Positions 7,895 through 18,170 of a DNA stretch of 24,917 bases are shown here, one piece after another; positions within the stretch are counted from its first letter, which is position 1; the number at the start of each line of letters is the position of its first letter. The notes below the pieces were generated by a model, which saw nothing but the letters and a program-made list of their open reading frames with translations, was not told where the DNA came from and did no database searches. The stretch lies in contig CABFPE010001666.1 in the NCBI GenBank assembly GCA_900660155.1, positions 1 to 24,917 of the forward strand, written 5' to 3'. This DNA is from Hofstenia miamia. Its lineage: Eukaryota; Xenacoelomorpha; Acoela; Hofsteniidae. The translations under genes and the position numbers were made by a program.

Positions 7895-10714
7895 CTAATT
7901 AAGGATGACCACTCTTTCTCCATGTACCATCTCAGCCGCCTTTTTGATTATCTCACTGGCTTCTTTCATTTCCCACGTAACGTTTTCATACGCCTCATCT
8001 TTAGTGATTTTTAGCACGACGTCTTTCTCTGTCGTTAGCATCTTCTTGTGTCTCAAGAACGACGGGTTCTTTAGAGATTTAGCTATTGTACACATACTCC
8101 GTAATTCGTTTAATTTTTCGTTGAATATGTCGTAATGTTTTCTGTAGAGTTTCATGCCCTTTATGGCTATCATCAATGTCATAATCGCGTCTATTCTACT
8201 GGTGTGCGCCAAATCTGGATGGATCGTAGTATTTGGGTAGAAAAATTCATACGTTGATCGTAACGATTTCGAGATTGACGCCTCGTCATAGAATGCACTT
8301 ATGTTCTCCAATACTTCTTCCTCGGTGATGTTTTCCGGTTCATTCTTTCCTAATCTTACCATAGTAATAATTTCCACTCTTCTCATTACGTCGTAGTATC
8401 GATATTGCGAACTCCAAAGTTCTCCCCACACAATGTCGTTGATCCCTGAGAACAGTATCACAGTTTGTGTAGATCTTTTTTCGATTTCTGCTCGAACTTT
8501 CTTAATCTGTCTGCTTATTGGTTCTCCTTCTTTGTAGAGATCGTAGGGTGTGACTTGCCCTTCTATAAAGACTCTTTCTTTATTATCATTTTTCAACAAA
8601 ATTTCTTTTGACTTCTTGTAGCGTTCGTCATTGACAATTCTTTCGGCTGCTTGTCTGCTGTTGACGTATGTGTTTTCTTCATGCCACATTGCTTTAATGG
8701 CTTTCTTGTCCTTTAGTCGCCAAGTTGGTAGCAGCATCGGTATAAAGATTGTCGGTGGTGGCGCGCATTTTAATATTGTTGTCATTGTCTTTTCCTCTAT
8801 GGCCTCGTATGTGCCTTGCATTTCTGCCGTCGTGGCCATGCCAAATGTCGCAGGATAATTATTCTTAGACTTTTTGATATTTTCCCAGAAAGTATCTGTT
8901 AGACCATTCTTCATTAAGTTCTGGGCAGTCTCAGGCTTTATTATTATTTTCGACATAATGCATTCTATGTCCACTGCAATCTGGTTTTGTGGTTCCAATA
9001 GTTCATCTATTTCTTGCCTAGTAAATGCTTCGGTACACAGAACTTTAATTAATGATTTGGTTTCTCTTTCATACACTTCTCCAAATATTCTTTGTACAAT
9101 ATTATTTGTCCTTTCTCGTCGCACCGTGATTTCTACTAGTAGTCTTTCATCGTCCGTATCGACCCATGATAGTTCACTGGGCTCCTGTTCGCCCCATTTC
9201 TCTAGATTGACTTTATCAATTACTCGTTGTGTATTTGGAGTTAAGGCTATGTTGGTAGATTGTAAGAGCTTTTCTTCCAGTAACATTTCTTCTTTACTTT
9301 TACTTACCATCTCAATAATTTTGATGGGGCAATTTTTTCCTTCTTTCTGCATGGTTTCTGAACGTTTGATAATTTTGGTATAAGCACACTGAGGGTAATT
9401 TTTCAGATATTTTCTTATCTCTTTTGTGATTACCTCATGAATTTTCTTTTCTTCCACCATCTTTATCGTCTGCAACGTTTCCGCATGCTCTCTTCTAATC
9501 AAATTTCGAGTTGTTAGCCACGGTTGGTTTTTAAGTGCCCTTAGTTTCGTGTTAGAAGTCGCGCCCCACATATATTTCTTTGTTTCATCGGTTAAAATTT
9601 CGATCTCACTCTGGCAGATCCCTGTTTTATTCGCTAACTCGATTATGCTGGGTCTTCCCAATGTGTGTTGCTGTACCAACAACCTTGTGAAATGTTTTTC
9701 AAATCTCTGCTGTACCTTTTTCTTGGGAGACATCGGTAAAATCTCTACGCTCTGCAGTAGCCATTGTTTAATATTTGTCGGAATCGGTGCCACAGCTATT
9801 TCGAATTTTTTCTGTCTAGCTATCTGTCTCCGCTCTTTTCTCATCATCGGCAGTACCAGCTTATCGTTATATGTTAATGCAATCGCTAGTACCCAAATAG
9901 CTGTTCTTGCTCTGATTTCTGGGGCATTAATTTCTTCAAACAGTTGCGTTTTAAAGTTTCTTTTGGCCTCCATCTCGTACGCTCTCCTGATTTCGTATAA
10001 CATAGCTTCCGTACTTTTATGATACTTCTTAGTGGGCGATCTTATGTCTATCAACGGCCACTCTTCATGCGTAGGCTTTTCTGCTTTAATTTCCGACCAT
10101 ACTGTCGCTATTCTCTCCAAATGCTCAGGTGTTTGGTTCATGCTGCACTTCAGAAACAAATTTCCAGTCTCTTCCAAATTTTCAGTTATTCCCAGCAATT
10201 CCATAGTACGTGTTTGGTAGTACATATTGATCGCGATTTTAGGTTCTACCATGATTCTCTCTGCTGGTGCTATTTCGTTAATTTGTAAGTCCACTTTTAT
10301 CAGTTCGGATATTTTTCTTGTACCGCTATCCAACGTAAACAAATTATCTAGTTTAATTTCCAACTCTTTTATACATTTCGGCAACTCCTCTGATTTCTGT
10401 GTTACAATTATTATTACCCTCGTCTTATATGTCTTAGCTATCTTGAGAGTTTCTTCGATGTTAGTTTGAAGTCTTCTTGATGCTATTTCAGTGTCTTTTA
10501 CGAAATAGACTATCGTGAGATGGTTCTTATCAAGGTTTACTTGTTCACATTCGGTTGTAATCTTGTCTTTGTTTTTGGTTAGCTTCTGTACGTCCTTCAT
10601 CGTGAACTGTTCATCAAACGTAATATGGACTGTACTTTTGAAGTATGGTCTGTTAAATTGTTCCTTCATATCCTCTTTATATGCTATTATCATATTGCAG
10701 GTTGGACGATTTTT
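7895..10714 (-). CDS. ORF3 of the A unit: large conserved protein of unknown function (N-terminus lost in assembly gap)
   Basis: There are 932 codons from the ATG at 10693. The frame is open seven codons further up to the N run, and those codons align with element B (NRP...N.(I/L)I.Y against NWP...NVLISY), so the ATG at 10693 is internal. The protein is hydrophilic and predicted mostly helical. It has no signal peptide, no furin-like site with fusion peptide, no convincing transmembrane segment and no motif I recognise. It lies after pol, where env sits in errantiviruses. Blocks shared with B include RPYFKSTVHITF (15-26), QPWLTTRN (390-397), PQCAYTKIIKRSE (434-446), NQIAVDIECI (570-579), NYPATFGMATT (612-622), RYYDVMRRVEIITM (765-778) and VHGERVVIL (923-931). 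Conservation at roughly 40-50% by eye between divergent families implies a selected function, possibly particle structure, nucleic-acid handling or host interaction; that part is speculation. Confidence 0.85.
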   Translation of the reverse strand, partial: KNRPTCNMIIAYKEDMKEQFNRPYFKSTVHITFDEQFTMKDVQKLTKNKDKITTECEQVNLDKNHLTIVYFVKDTEIASRRLQTNIEETLKIAKTYKTRVIIIVTQKSEELPKCIKELEIKLDNLFTLDSGTRKISELIKVDLQINEIAPAERIMVEPKIAINMYYQTRTMELLGITENLEETGNLFLKCSMNQTPEHLERIATVWSEIKAEKPTHEEWPLIDIRSPTKKYHKSTEAMLYEIRRAYEMEAKRNFKTQLFEEINAPEIRARTAIWVLAIALTYNDKLVLPMMRKERRQIARQKKFEIAVAPIPTNIKQWLLQSVEILPMSPKKKVQQRFEKHFTRLLVQQHTLGRPSIIELANKTGICQSEIEILTDETKKYMWGATSNTKLRALKNQPWLTTRNLIRREHAETLQTIKMVEEKKIHEVITKEIRKYLKNYPQCAYTKIIKRSETMQKEGKNCPIKIIEMVSKSKEEMLLEEKLLQSTNIALTPNTQRVIDKVNLEKWGEQEPSELSWVDTDDERLLVEITVRRERTNNIVQRIFGEVYERETKSLIKVLCTEAFTRQEIDELLEPQNQIAVDIECIMSKIIIKPETAQNLMKNGLTDTFWENIKKSKNNYPATFGMATTAEMQGTYEAIEEKTMTTILKCAPPPTIFIPMLLPTWRLKDKKAIKAMWHEENTYVNSRQAAERIVNDERYKKSKEILLKNDNKERVFIEGQVTPYDLYKEGEPISRQIKKVRAEIEKRSTQTVILFSGINDIVWGELWSSQYRYYDVMRRVEIITMVRLGKNEPENITEEEVLENISAFYDEASISKSLRSTYEFFYPNTTIHPDLAHTSRIDAIMTLMIAIKGMKLYRKHYDIFNEKLNELRSMCTIAKSLKNPSFLRHKKMLTTEKDVVLKITKDEAYENVTWEMKEASEIIKKAAEMVHGERVVILN

Positions 10715-10715
10715 C

Positions 10716-10722
10716 NNNNNNN
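10716..10722. other. Assembly gap (7 Ns) inside ORF3 of the middle A unit
   Basis: Seven Ns replace most of the repeat linker and the conserved HPYF/KMR block. Compared with the left unit, which has about 730 bases from the same linker position to the window edge and still does not reach the point where the middle copy resumes, the true missing sequence is probably 700-900 bases. The 7-base length is a placeholder or a collapsed repeat. Confidence 0.8.
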
Positions 10723-10871
10723 TTCTCCATCGTCATGCCCTTTATTTGGCAATCAGATTGCGGAGATCTAGTTTTGCTAGTGGAGCTTGCTGATGTTCCC
10801 TCTGTCCTCACGTCCTTTATTTGACGATCGGTCTGCGGGGTCCTCCTTCTTCTCACTCTCCTCGATTTCAT
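10723..10871 (-). CDS. ORF3 N-terminal start of the middle A unit, cut by the assembly gap
   Basis: This is the piece of ORF3 upstream of the gap. It begins with an arginine-rich stretch (KSRRVRRRR) and carries two repeat motifs, RQIKD (core at plus 10812) and CQIKG (core at plus 10737), 75 bases apart exactly as in the left unit. The upstream ATG used in the left unit (837) is followed here by a TGA, so the first usable ATG is 10871. It overlaps the 3' end of pol, whose own stop is lost here. Confidence 0.6.
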
Positions 10872-13800
10872 CAGTGATCATTCTGTTCATTTCATGTTTC
10901 CTAAATTCAGTTACTAAATTAATATCCCATATTTCTGGGTCATATTTTAATTTATTTTTCACTGCCCTCTGGGGCATTATTCTTCTTTCAACTTCAGGTT
11001 CTCCTTTCTCGGGTCTATATTCGTCTTGAAATTCTTCTTCATGAACACTATCCAGATTGTCCATTTCAGCGTATGTACCATCGTCGACCTGCACAATTTT
11101 AAACTCTGCGTTTTTATCAAGGGTTACTTGTTCTATATTTACTGTTGCCCTTTTTAAATTTTGAAAATGTAATATTCGTTTGTCATTCAATTTATAATTA
11201 TTATTGGGTAGTGTTTGTGTCACTGTGAATGGCCCTGACCACTGTGTTTTAAGTTTTCTTACTTGATTCACGTCTTGTGTTCTCATTAGAGCATATGCTA
11301 AACCTTATCCCCTACCCTGTGTGGTTCGCCATATATCTTTTTATTGAAGTTTCTCTCTTGCCTTATCACTGATTTCTTTATGTTATGGCACATAGCTTTG
11401 TGGATTCCAGTTATCTGATCTTTTAATTTTCTAATGTAATCGTGATCTGGCTTCTCAGAATATGCATGATATTGCATTGATACCAGTGTTGCCTCTTCTC
11501 TTCCGTACATTGCTTTATATGGGGTCATTCCTGTCGTGGAGTGTACCGATGTATTGTAGAAATATTGGACTATTTCTAATACTTCTCTCCAGTCTCTTCC
11601 TCCAATTCTTGAAGTTAATACTCTTATTAGTTTTATCATCGTTCTATTCAATCTTTCCATGCTCCATTGGCCTGTGGATGATATGCGGTTGTCTTTTCTG
11701 TTAGTATCTCCATTAGTTTAGTCATTTCTTCAAATAATTTACTTTCAAATTGAATGCCCCTATCAGATATTATTGTTTGCATTGGTCCGAATTTTAAGAT
11801 CCACTCTTCTATAATTTTGTCCGCTACTACTTTTGCGGTTGTTGAATCTAGCGGTATCATTCGAGCGTATTTTGTAAAATTATCCACTAACACTAATATA
11901 TACTGATAACCTTCATCGTCTTGGGACAATTTTTCCAAATTCACATGAACAATTTCATTAGGTGCTGTTGCCATGATTTTCTCAAGCAGTGCAACTTGTA
12001 CCGGGAAGTGACTTTTGTTATTTATAAGACATGTATTGCATTTGTTAATCACATCTTCCACTGTCCTTCGAATGCTTGTAGTTATAAATCGAGCGTTAAA
12101 GGTGTTTTCCGTTTGTATTATACCCAAATGTCCATTTTCGTGTATCTTCCGAACTAATTCCCTTTTGTAATATTCAGGGATCGCTATTCTTAGCGTCTTT
12201 CCTTCTATATACAAAAGTCCATTTCTATTTAATTTCCACTTATATCGCTGAAAATAACTCTTAGCTTCTCTTGCCAGTGGCCAGTCATCGTTGTTCATTT
12301 TGTCTCTTATATCTTTAAGTATCAAATCACTTTTTTGTTTTTCGATTATATCTTTTTCGGATATCTCTTCCTTAATTATTATTGGCATTATCGCATTCCC
12401 TTTTTTATCCGTATTGATTTCAGGTAGTTCGACATATTCATTATGTGACATAAACTGAAACTTTTTCTTTTCACCATCCACCTTTTCCATATCTCTTTGA
12501 TATTCGGGTAGCGCTGTCCAGAAGTCTGCGTTTTTATGTAACGTTCCTTTTTGATGTTCTATGTTAAATTTAAATTCATTTAAATATTCGATCCATCGTG
12601 ATACAATTGACGACTTATCGCCTGAAAACTTTTTAAGCCACGCTAGCCCACTGTTATCAGTTCTCACTTTAAATGTTTGTCCTATTAAAAAGTACCGAAA
12701 TTTCTTTATACTTTCGACCAATGCTAACATCTCCAATTTCGTTGATCCATAATTTTCTTCACTCTGTTTTAACTTCCGACTAAAAAACTGTATCGGCACT
12801 TCTTTGCCATCCTTGATTTGGCCCAAGCATGCCCCTATAGCAACGTTACTTGCGTCGCAATCGAGAATAAACTCTTTATCATAGTCTGGCGTATTTAATG
12901 ATGGCATTTTGCTTAACTCATTTTTTATGTTATCTAACTGTTCTTGTTCTCTCCACGTCCATTCGAAAACTTTATTCTTCTTCAACAGTTCTGTCATCCT
13001 GCCGGTTTTATGAGCCACATTAGATATAAAAGAACCATAATAGTTAATAAAACCCATAATCCTCTGTAAATCCTTTTTCGTTTTCGGACTGGTAATGTTC
13101 TGGATCATGTCTCTTGCATTGTTCTTCATTCGTATTTCACCTTTCCGGATTTGTCTCCCCAAAAATACGACCTGTTCTTTTAAAATTTCGCATTTCTTTC
13201 CATTAACCCGTAAACCTGCTTTGTACAGGATGTTCAGCGTTCTATCCAGCTTTTCAAAGTGTTCTTCGATTGTGTCACTTGCTATAAGTATGTCGTCTAT
13301 GTATGCACTTATCCCTTTTTCAACTTGTCTGTTATTCTGTTTTAAAACTTTTGTCACATATCTCTGAAATGTAGCTGGTGCATTGCATAATCCGAAAGCC
13401 ATGTACATCCATTCAAACAGTCCATACGGCGTTATAAATGCTGTCTTTTCAATGTCTGAAGGTTCCATTGGCACTTACCAGTACGCTTTGCAAAGATCTA
13501 TGCATGTGTAATACTTTTTTTACTGGCTTCATATATAATATCTTCTATCCTCGGGAGTGGATATGCGTCTTTTTTTGTTATGTCATTAAGTTTCTGGAAA
13601 TCTATGCAGAGTCTGTATTTCTCACCTTGTTTCACAAACACCGTGGGCGCAGCATAAGGACTTTCACTTGGCCTAATTATCTTATTGTCAATGAGTTCAT
13701 TTAATATCGTATTATAGTGTTCTTTTAAGTGTTCAGGAACTCTCCTGCATGGCAATCGTATTGGCTCCTCCGTTGTGGTTATAATTTTGTGCGTTTCTCC

Positions 13801-14685
13801 AACCGCTTTTCCCACACTTATTTCTCCATAATTAAATATTCTTGCATGTCTTTTGAGTATTGCTACCAGTTGTTTTCTCTCTTCCGCGCTTAGGTGCTGA
13901 TACTCCTCTTCTGTTACTTCCGGTATTTGATACTCCTTGTTTTCTTCCTGTATTAAATTGATCACTTTGTTCACCATCCTTTTCTCAGTTCTTACTTTTT
14001 TCCCTTTCAATTTTAACGTATCCTTTTTTATATTGACTGTATGATTAGTTGTGTTTAACATTGGTATCACTCCTCTGCCATTTTTTACCACACACAAACT
14101 TGATGGTATCGAAACTTTTTTCGTATTTATGCCTCTTGATCATAAATCATAACTTCAGATGTAACATCCTTTTCCGTCTCTATTTGGCACATCTTCCAGT
14201 TATTAGGTAGAATTTTTTCGTTTTCTGTTAACCAAAATTCTATAGTTTCTGTGCCTTGCTCTTCTTCGCAAGTTGTTACTGTTTCCTCTTGGACGGATAA
14301 TGATAAATTTGTTATTCATCAAGAAATCATTTCCTAATATTACTTCATAGGGAAGCGCATTTTTTTCGGTATCTATTACTGTAAATGTTTGCGAAAACGT
14401 GGTGTTAGCAATTCTCATCAGTACTTCCAATATTTTCCCTTTTGTATCAATGTAATCTCCTGAGGCATTGAGTAATCTGCTCTTTTCGTTTTCCAACTTT
14501 TTATTATCAATTCCTATCTTTGCCGCACATTCATCAGTAATAATGGATATTACCGCTCCCGTATCTATAGTTGCTTTAACCATCACTCCATTTATTACAA
14601 CCGTGATTGTATTAGTCTTAATCAGGTCTGTTACAATCAACATGGGTGCACGTTTTACTGGAGGCGGCGCTCCCTCTAATTTAAA
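10777..14685 (-). pseudogene. pol: Pol of the middle A unit, multiply broken
   Basis: It is collinear with the left pol but dead. Reading from the 5' end, a 20-base deletion lies near 14299 and a one-base deletion near 14135. Another one-base deletion falls in a T run near 13515, followed by a nonsense codon at about 13477-13479 (a Gln codon next to the RT core). A one-base deletion near 11661 hits the integrase core just after the QANGA motif, and another falls near 11297. The first catalytic Asp of integrase is Asn (HVNLEK instead of HVDLEK). The normal pol stop is mutated, so the last frame runs on to 10777. PR, RT with YIDD, RNase H, integrase zinc motif and GPY/F are all still recognisable. 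This copy cannot supply Pol. Confidence 0.93.
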
Positions 14686-16265
14686 GTATCTTCTTTTATT
14701 TCTTCTTCTTGTTCCAACTCGTCTTCATCCTCCAATAAGTCTTCTTCCTCAAAGTATGCTTCCTCCTCTTTGATGAAATTAATCTGCCGCTTACAAAATT
14801 TCTTTGTATGCCCTTTTTTTCCGCATGTTTGGCATTTTAAGTCTTTTCTGTTTATACGTTTTACCGTACCATCTTTCAACTTTATTTTGATAATTTCTTC
14901 CTTTAGTTTTCCATCATCGTCCTTCTTAGTTTTGTTTGTACCACTACCTATTGTTGGTATCACTTTTGTTGTTGATGATTTCTCATTAATTCGAGCATTA
15001 TTTTCCATCATTACCTGGATTCCCAAACCTTTCCTTATCATCCTTTCTAGAGAGTTGTCTGCATCACATTCTGGTAATCCTTTACATATATGAGAAAATA
15101 AATCGTATTTAGAATACGTGCTCTCTCTTGAGCTAAGTTTCAATAACCTCTCTACCTGTGACATGTAATTTCGTAAATCCTCTCGTTTGTTCATCTTTAA
15201 GCTATTTAACAACATCCGATACTGGCTTTTAAAGCTTTCATCGTCATAATATCGTTGGTACTCTCCAATTAATTTCTTATAGTCTGATTTAGTCTCTAAA
15301 TCCAACACTAGGTAATGCTGGTAAGCTGCACCTCCTAGATATAGAGGAAACCGCGCCGCCGCCTGTTTTTGTATAACTTTCCTCTCCTTCATGCTCATCT
15401 CGAACATTTGGATCCATTCTTTAAAAGTAGGCGAATAGCTATCGACTCTCCCCGTAAATTTCGGAAGTATTGCCTTGCATGCCAGTGTTTCACTATCTTC
15501 CTCTTCCGATAATATCGTTTCTTCATATATCGGCTTTGTATCCGTTGTGGTTTTACATTTCTCTTTTACTTGTTTCGTTATATTAACGACCAATTTTTCA
15601 ACAAATTCGTCTTCTGTCTGACAATTTTTATATATTTCAGACTGTGCTTCTTCTCCAGGTACACTCTCACTTAATTTTTCTGGTTCTTGTATTACTGTGT
15701 TTTTAATCACTTTAACACTATTTCCCTTTTCTTTTTCTGCTTCCTCATTTGTTAATGTTGTCAATCGAATTTTGTCTTTTAACTCGTCTATTTGCAGTTG
15801 CTTTAGAATATTGTCTTCTCTCAGATTCACGTTCTCTTCATGCATTTGAGTGATCATCTGCTTTAGATTCTCGCTCTCCATTTTTATTTCCTTGTTTGCT
15901 TCTATTAATTTCTCGATTTGTTTCTGGAAGACATTCCTCTGCTCTGTTAATCTAGAGCTAGTGTCCTACGTGATTTCTTCGATGCGTTTGTCTTTTTCAG
16001 CATTCGCTAATTCTATTTCGAACATCCTTTGAGTTAAGTTTTCTATTTGTAACATTAGATCATGTCGTTCATTATTATTATCTTCTATTATTTTTCTTAG
16101 TTCGGTTATCGACACTGCTGTACCTTCATCTTCTTGCTGCAATACAATCTCTGTTGGGGAATTTTGACTCTCAGGGGATGTATTAACAACCGCTGGGGTT
16201 GTTTGGTTTTGGGGTGTCCTTTGAGTTTTGGCTTTAGTTCTTTGCTTTTTTCTTGAATTTACCAT
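14676..16265 (-). pseudogene. gag: Gag of the middle A unit, broken
   Basis: It is homologous to the left gag and starts at the ATG at 16265. A TAG at about 15966-15968 interrupts the coiled-coil region where the left copy has Gln. A 27-base in-frame deletion near 15070 removes nine residues after GLPE in the capsid region. The capsid-like segment, the CCHC zinc knuckle (C-x2-C-x4-H-x4-C) and the acidic tail remain. The downstream part is open for 401 codons from 15881, but without the N-terminus it is unlikely to be a working Gag. Confidence 0.9.
14679..14685 (-). promoter_or_regulatory. Programmed -1 frameshift site (T TTA AAT), middle A unit
   Basis: The heptamer T TTA AAT directly precedes the gag stop TAG at 14678-14676, as in the left unit, with the same GC-rich downstream sequence. 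It is retained although both flanking genes are broken. Confidence 0.8.
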
Positions 16266-16490
16266 TTTAATAATTACTAAAGGCAATTGTATATGGCATC
16301 CCTCACCAGTATGTGTACTCCTGGTTCTAATCATCTTTTTGCTTGTTTTCTTCTTTATTTTGAGTGAGAAGAAACAACTATCTTAACCCACTCGTAAGTT
16401 CGTAGTATAATTCTTGTTCGTAACTCTTCGTACACTTTCGTTAACTATTACACCATCTGTTTTCTCTCCTTTGTGCACGCTCTTTAAGCG
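16266..16490 (-). other. 5' untranslated leader of the middle A unit
   Basis: This leader, between the PBS and the gag ATG, is nearly identical to 6259-6491 with small deletions near 16290 and 16325. I see no gene in it. Confidence 0.6.
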
Positions 16491-16506
16491 CCTGTCATGG
16501 TCGCCA
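16491..16506 (-). promoter_or_regulatory. Primer-binding site of the middle A unit, one mismatch
   Basis: It is the same arginine-tRNA type site as at 6492-6507, but the coding strand reads TGGCGACCATGACAGG, one G-to-A change. It sits directly after the LTR end. The change would weaken but not necessarily abolish priming, and fits a decaying copy. Confidence 0.7.
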
Positions 16507-17877
16507 TGTAGAATCATGCCAACTCACTGTGAGGGTGTTATTTAGAGAAAGCTATTACTTTTCTTAGATTAACCACGAATCTGATTTGACACTTTTCCGT
16601 TTTCTCTCCTTTATAATAAGTGTGCGGTTTATTAAACTAATTTAATATGCAAGAGCCTTTGTAGCTACTTAATTAACTCAACTTATTTAGGTAAAGCAGA
16701 GAGCTTGGAAGACAGGATTGACACTCAAGTGTAGACGTGCATTTCCAGGAACACATCCTCCAGCCGCATCTTACCAATGGAACTGCCAATGTGAGATAGA
16801 GAACAACAATGGAATGGTTATGTGAATAGTGAACTCAGTGTAATGGGATTGGCAACTACTTAAGAATTTAGTGCATTGATTGTTTTTGTTATTACGAACT
16901 AATGCAATAAATGAAGCTGTGCAACCTTGCGGCTGAAATAGCTTATTATAAGGCCCTACATGTAATAACCCTACATATAAATATATATCTAATAGCCCTT
17001 GATACATGTAAACAATCAATGCCATCAGCAGAAAACGATAACTAGAAGTCGGTCGAAGGTCTACTGTATAAAACATTGAGCAACATGTAATGACTATTAA
17101 GTAAACTATGTGTAATAGAATATCAAAATACAATCGTAATAACCGTCTAACTGTAAACACTATTAAATCATCAATCGTCATGTAATATAATGAATGTAAT
17201 GAATAACTTGAGTTCATTGGTAAAATAATTGACATGTAAAACCTACAGGCTGTGATAACACTATCAGACAAGCAGTGACAATTAGGAAAGCTATAACAGT
17301 AAAAAACTCCTATACCTATCCGTAACCTAAGAGCACACCAGGTAACTACAGCTGTCGCCCTCCCCGCTATGGAATAGCTATTAGGAGGCTGCTCCAGCAT
17401 ACCTTTAACCGGATGTGGGAACCACCATACAATTACCCTAGCTCGTAGACGTTTAGCTTTCCATCAGAATATATAAAATAACCTGACAAAAGAAAATGAA
17501 TCCAAAGTAGATTTGCTCATCATTAATTACATCCGATTCATTATATTTATAGCACTTGGTGATAAACAACTAAATACTCGACAAGTACCTGTTAATCTTT
17601 CTTGTTGACAGTTTTTCCCTCGCTTTAATATTTCTGCTATTTTTACGCAACGTCAGCTTTAATTTGACTATGCTGTTTGATCATCTTTTGTTTTTTCAAA
17701 CTACCGTCGAGTATAATTTTAAGTATAATTGCACAAAACATTTACAAAGTGAAAATAATCAATCCTATCATGATTTACAATTTAATCATTATAATCAATA
17801 ATAATTTTAGTCTTTGTTTCCTAATTCTTTTTCTCTCATCTTGACCAATCATGATAGTTTGATGGAATTATGTCACA
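16507..17877 (-). repeat. 5' LTR of the middle A unit
   Basis: This LTR is 1,371 bases with TGT...ACA ends on the coding strand. It is about 97% identical by eye to the shared LTR at 6508-7877. The right flank (17878 onward) is ORF3 of element C, so this is the outer boundary of the A array. TATAAA lies at 16615-16610. Confidence 0.92.
16771..17400 (-). CDS. Hydrophobic ORF inside the 5' LTR (209 codons), doubtful gene
   Basis: This is the second copy of the LTR-borne ORF described at 6772-7401, with the same length and about 14 amino-acid differences. It remains open despite LTR divergence, but the changes are mostly replacements, as expected without selection. No domain is recognised. Confidence 0.22.
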   Translation of the reverse strand: MLEQPPNSYSIAGRATAVVTWCALRLRIGIGVFYCYSFPNCHCLSDSVITACRFYMSIILPMNSSYSLHSLYYMTIDDLIVFTVRRLLRLYFDILLHIVYLIVITCCSMFYTVDLRPTSSYRFLLMALIVYMYQGLLDIYLYVGLLHVGPYNKLFQPQGCTASFIALVRNNKNNQCTKFLSSCQSHYTEFTIHITIPLLFSISHWQFHW

Positions 17878-18170
17878 TCCATCAGTCTTTTCTGCACTTC
17901 TAGTACTATGGGTAATTTGCTGCCCTCTGTCTTTGAATGTAACTCTTCATTTCCGGTGACAGTTTCTGGTATGCATTCATTCTCATTTTCATTGTTCCCA
18001 TAAATTAGGGGTGGAGGGCTTCCCCATCTATTTTCAACATCCTTTTCTCTATGTTTCAAATGCACTGTTTTTTTGATGTGCTTTCAGAGGGGACACTTAG
18101 CTGTGTAATCCATAGCAGTCTACTGGTGCTCAGCTCACCATCAAGTGAGTCCATGCTGATGGTTTCAACT
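17878..18170 (-). pseudogene. ORF3 N-terminal fragment of element C, interrupted by the A array
   Basis: Nucleotide similarity to the ORF3 start of B is clear. In one frame it reads KIDGEALHP, a stop at 18007-18005 where B has Tyr, then FMGTMKMRMNAYQKLSPEM, matching B's FMATIKMRHNVFEKLSPEI. A frameshift follows, after which EGSKLPIV matches B's EGSNLPIL. The sequence ends exactly at the A LTR terminus at 17877. The rest of this ORF3 presumably lies beyond the left end of the window, on the far side of the A array. Confidence 0.7.

Larger units (their letters stand above)
6508..17877 (-). mobile_element. Family A Ty3/gypsy element, middle unit (complete structure, LTR to LTR)
   Basis: This is a complete structural unit of about 11.4 kb. 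It has a 5' LTR (17877-16507), PBS (16506-16491), gag, frameshift site, pol, ORF3, polypurine tract (7887-7878) and 3' LTR (7877-6508). Both LTRs have the termini TGT...ACA on the coding strand and are about 97% alike (about 20 differences counted by eye over the 630 bases 6772-7401). Pol is destroyed by indels and nonsense changes and gag by one nonsense codon and an in-frame deletion, but ORF3 is open. The domain order PR-RT-RH-IN places it in Ty3/gypsy (Metaviridae). The right flank at 17878 is another element, C, interrupted within its ORF3. A target-site duplication cannot be tested because the other end of the array is outside the window. Confidence 0.92.

Noticed and set aside
8364..8600. 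The ORF3 segment with FIEG..., LFSGIND and a later IHPD resembles the block order of SGNH/GDSL esterases.
   Set aside because: The nucleophile Ser is absent (GQV in A, GNI in B), and B lacks both the Gly of GIND and the HPD. The resemblance is probably chance.
8874..10288. Plus-strand open frames opposite ORF3, for example 8874-9383 and 9549-10022.
   Set aside because: They are antisense to the conserved ORF3 and have compositions expected of complementary-strand shadows, with no counterpart blocks in element B.
7895..10714. ORF3 as a retroviral-type Env glycoprotein.
   Set aside because: There is no signal peptide, furin-like site with fusion peptide, or C-terminal membrane anchor, and the protein is hydrophilic and mostly charged helices.
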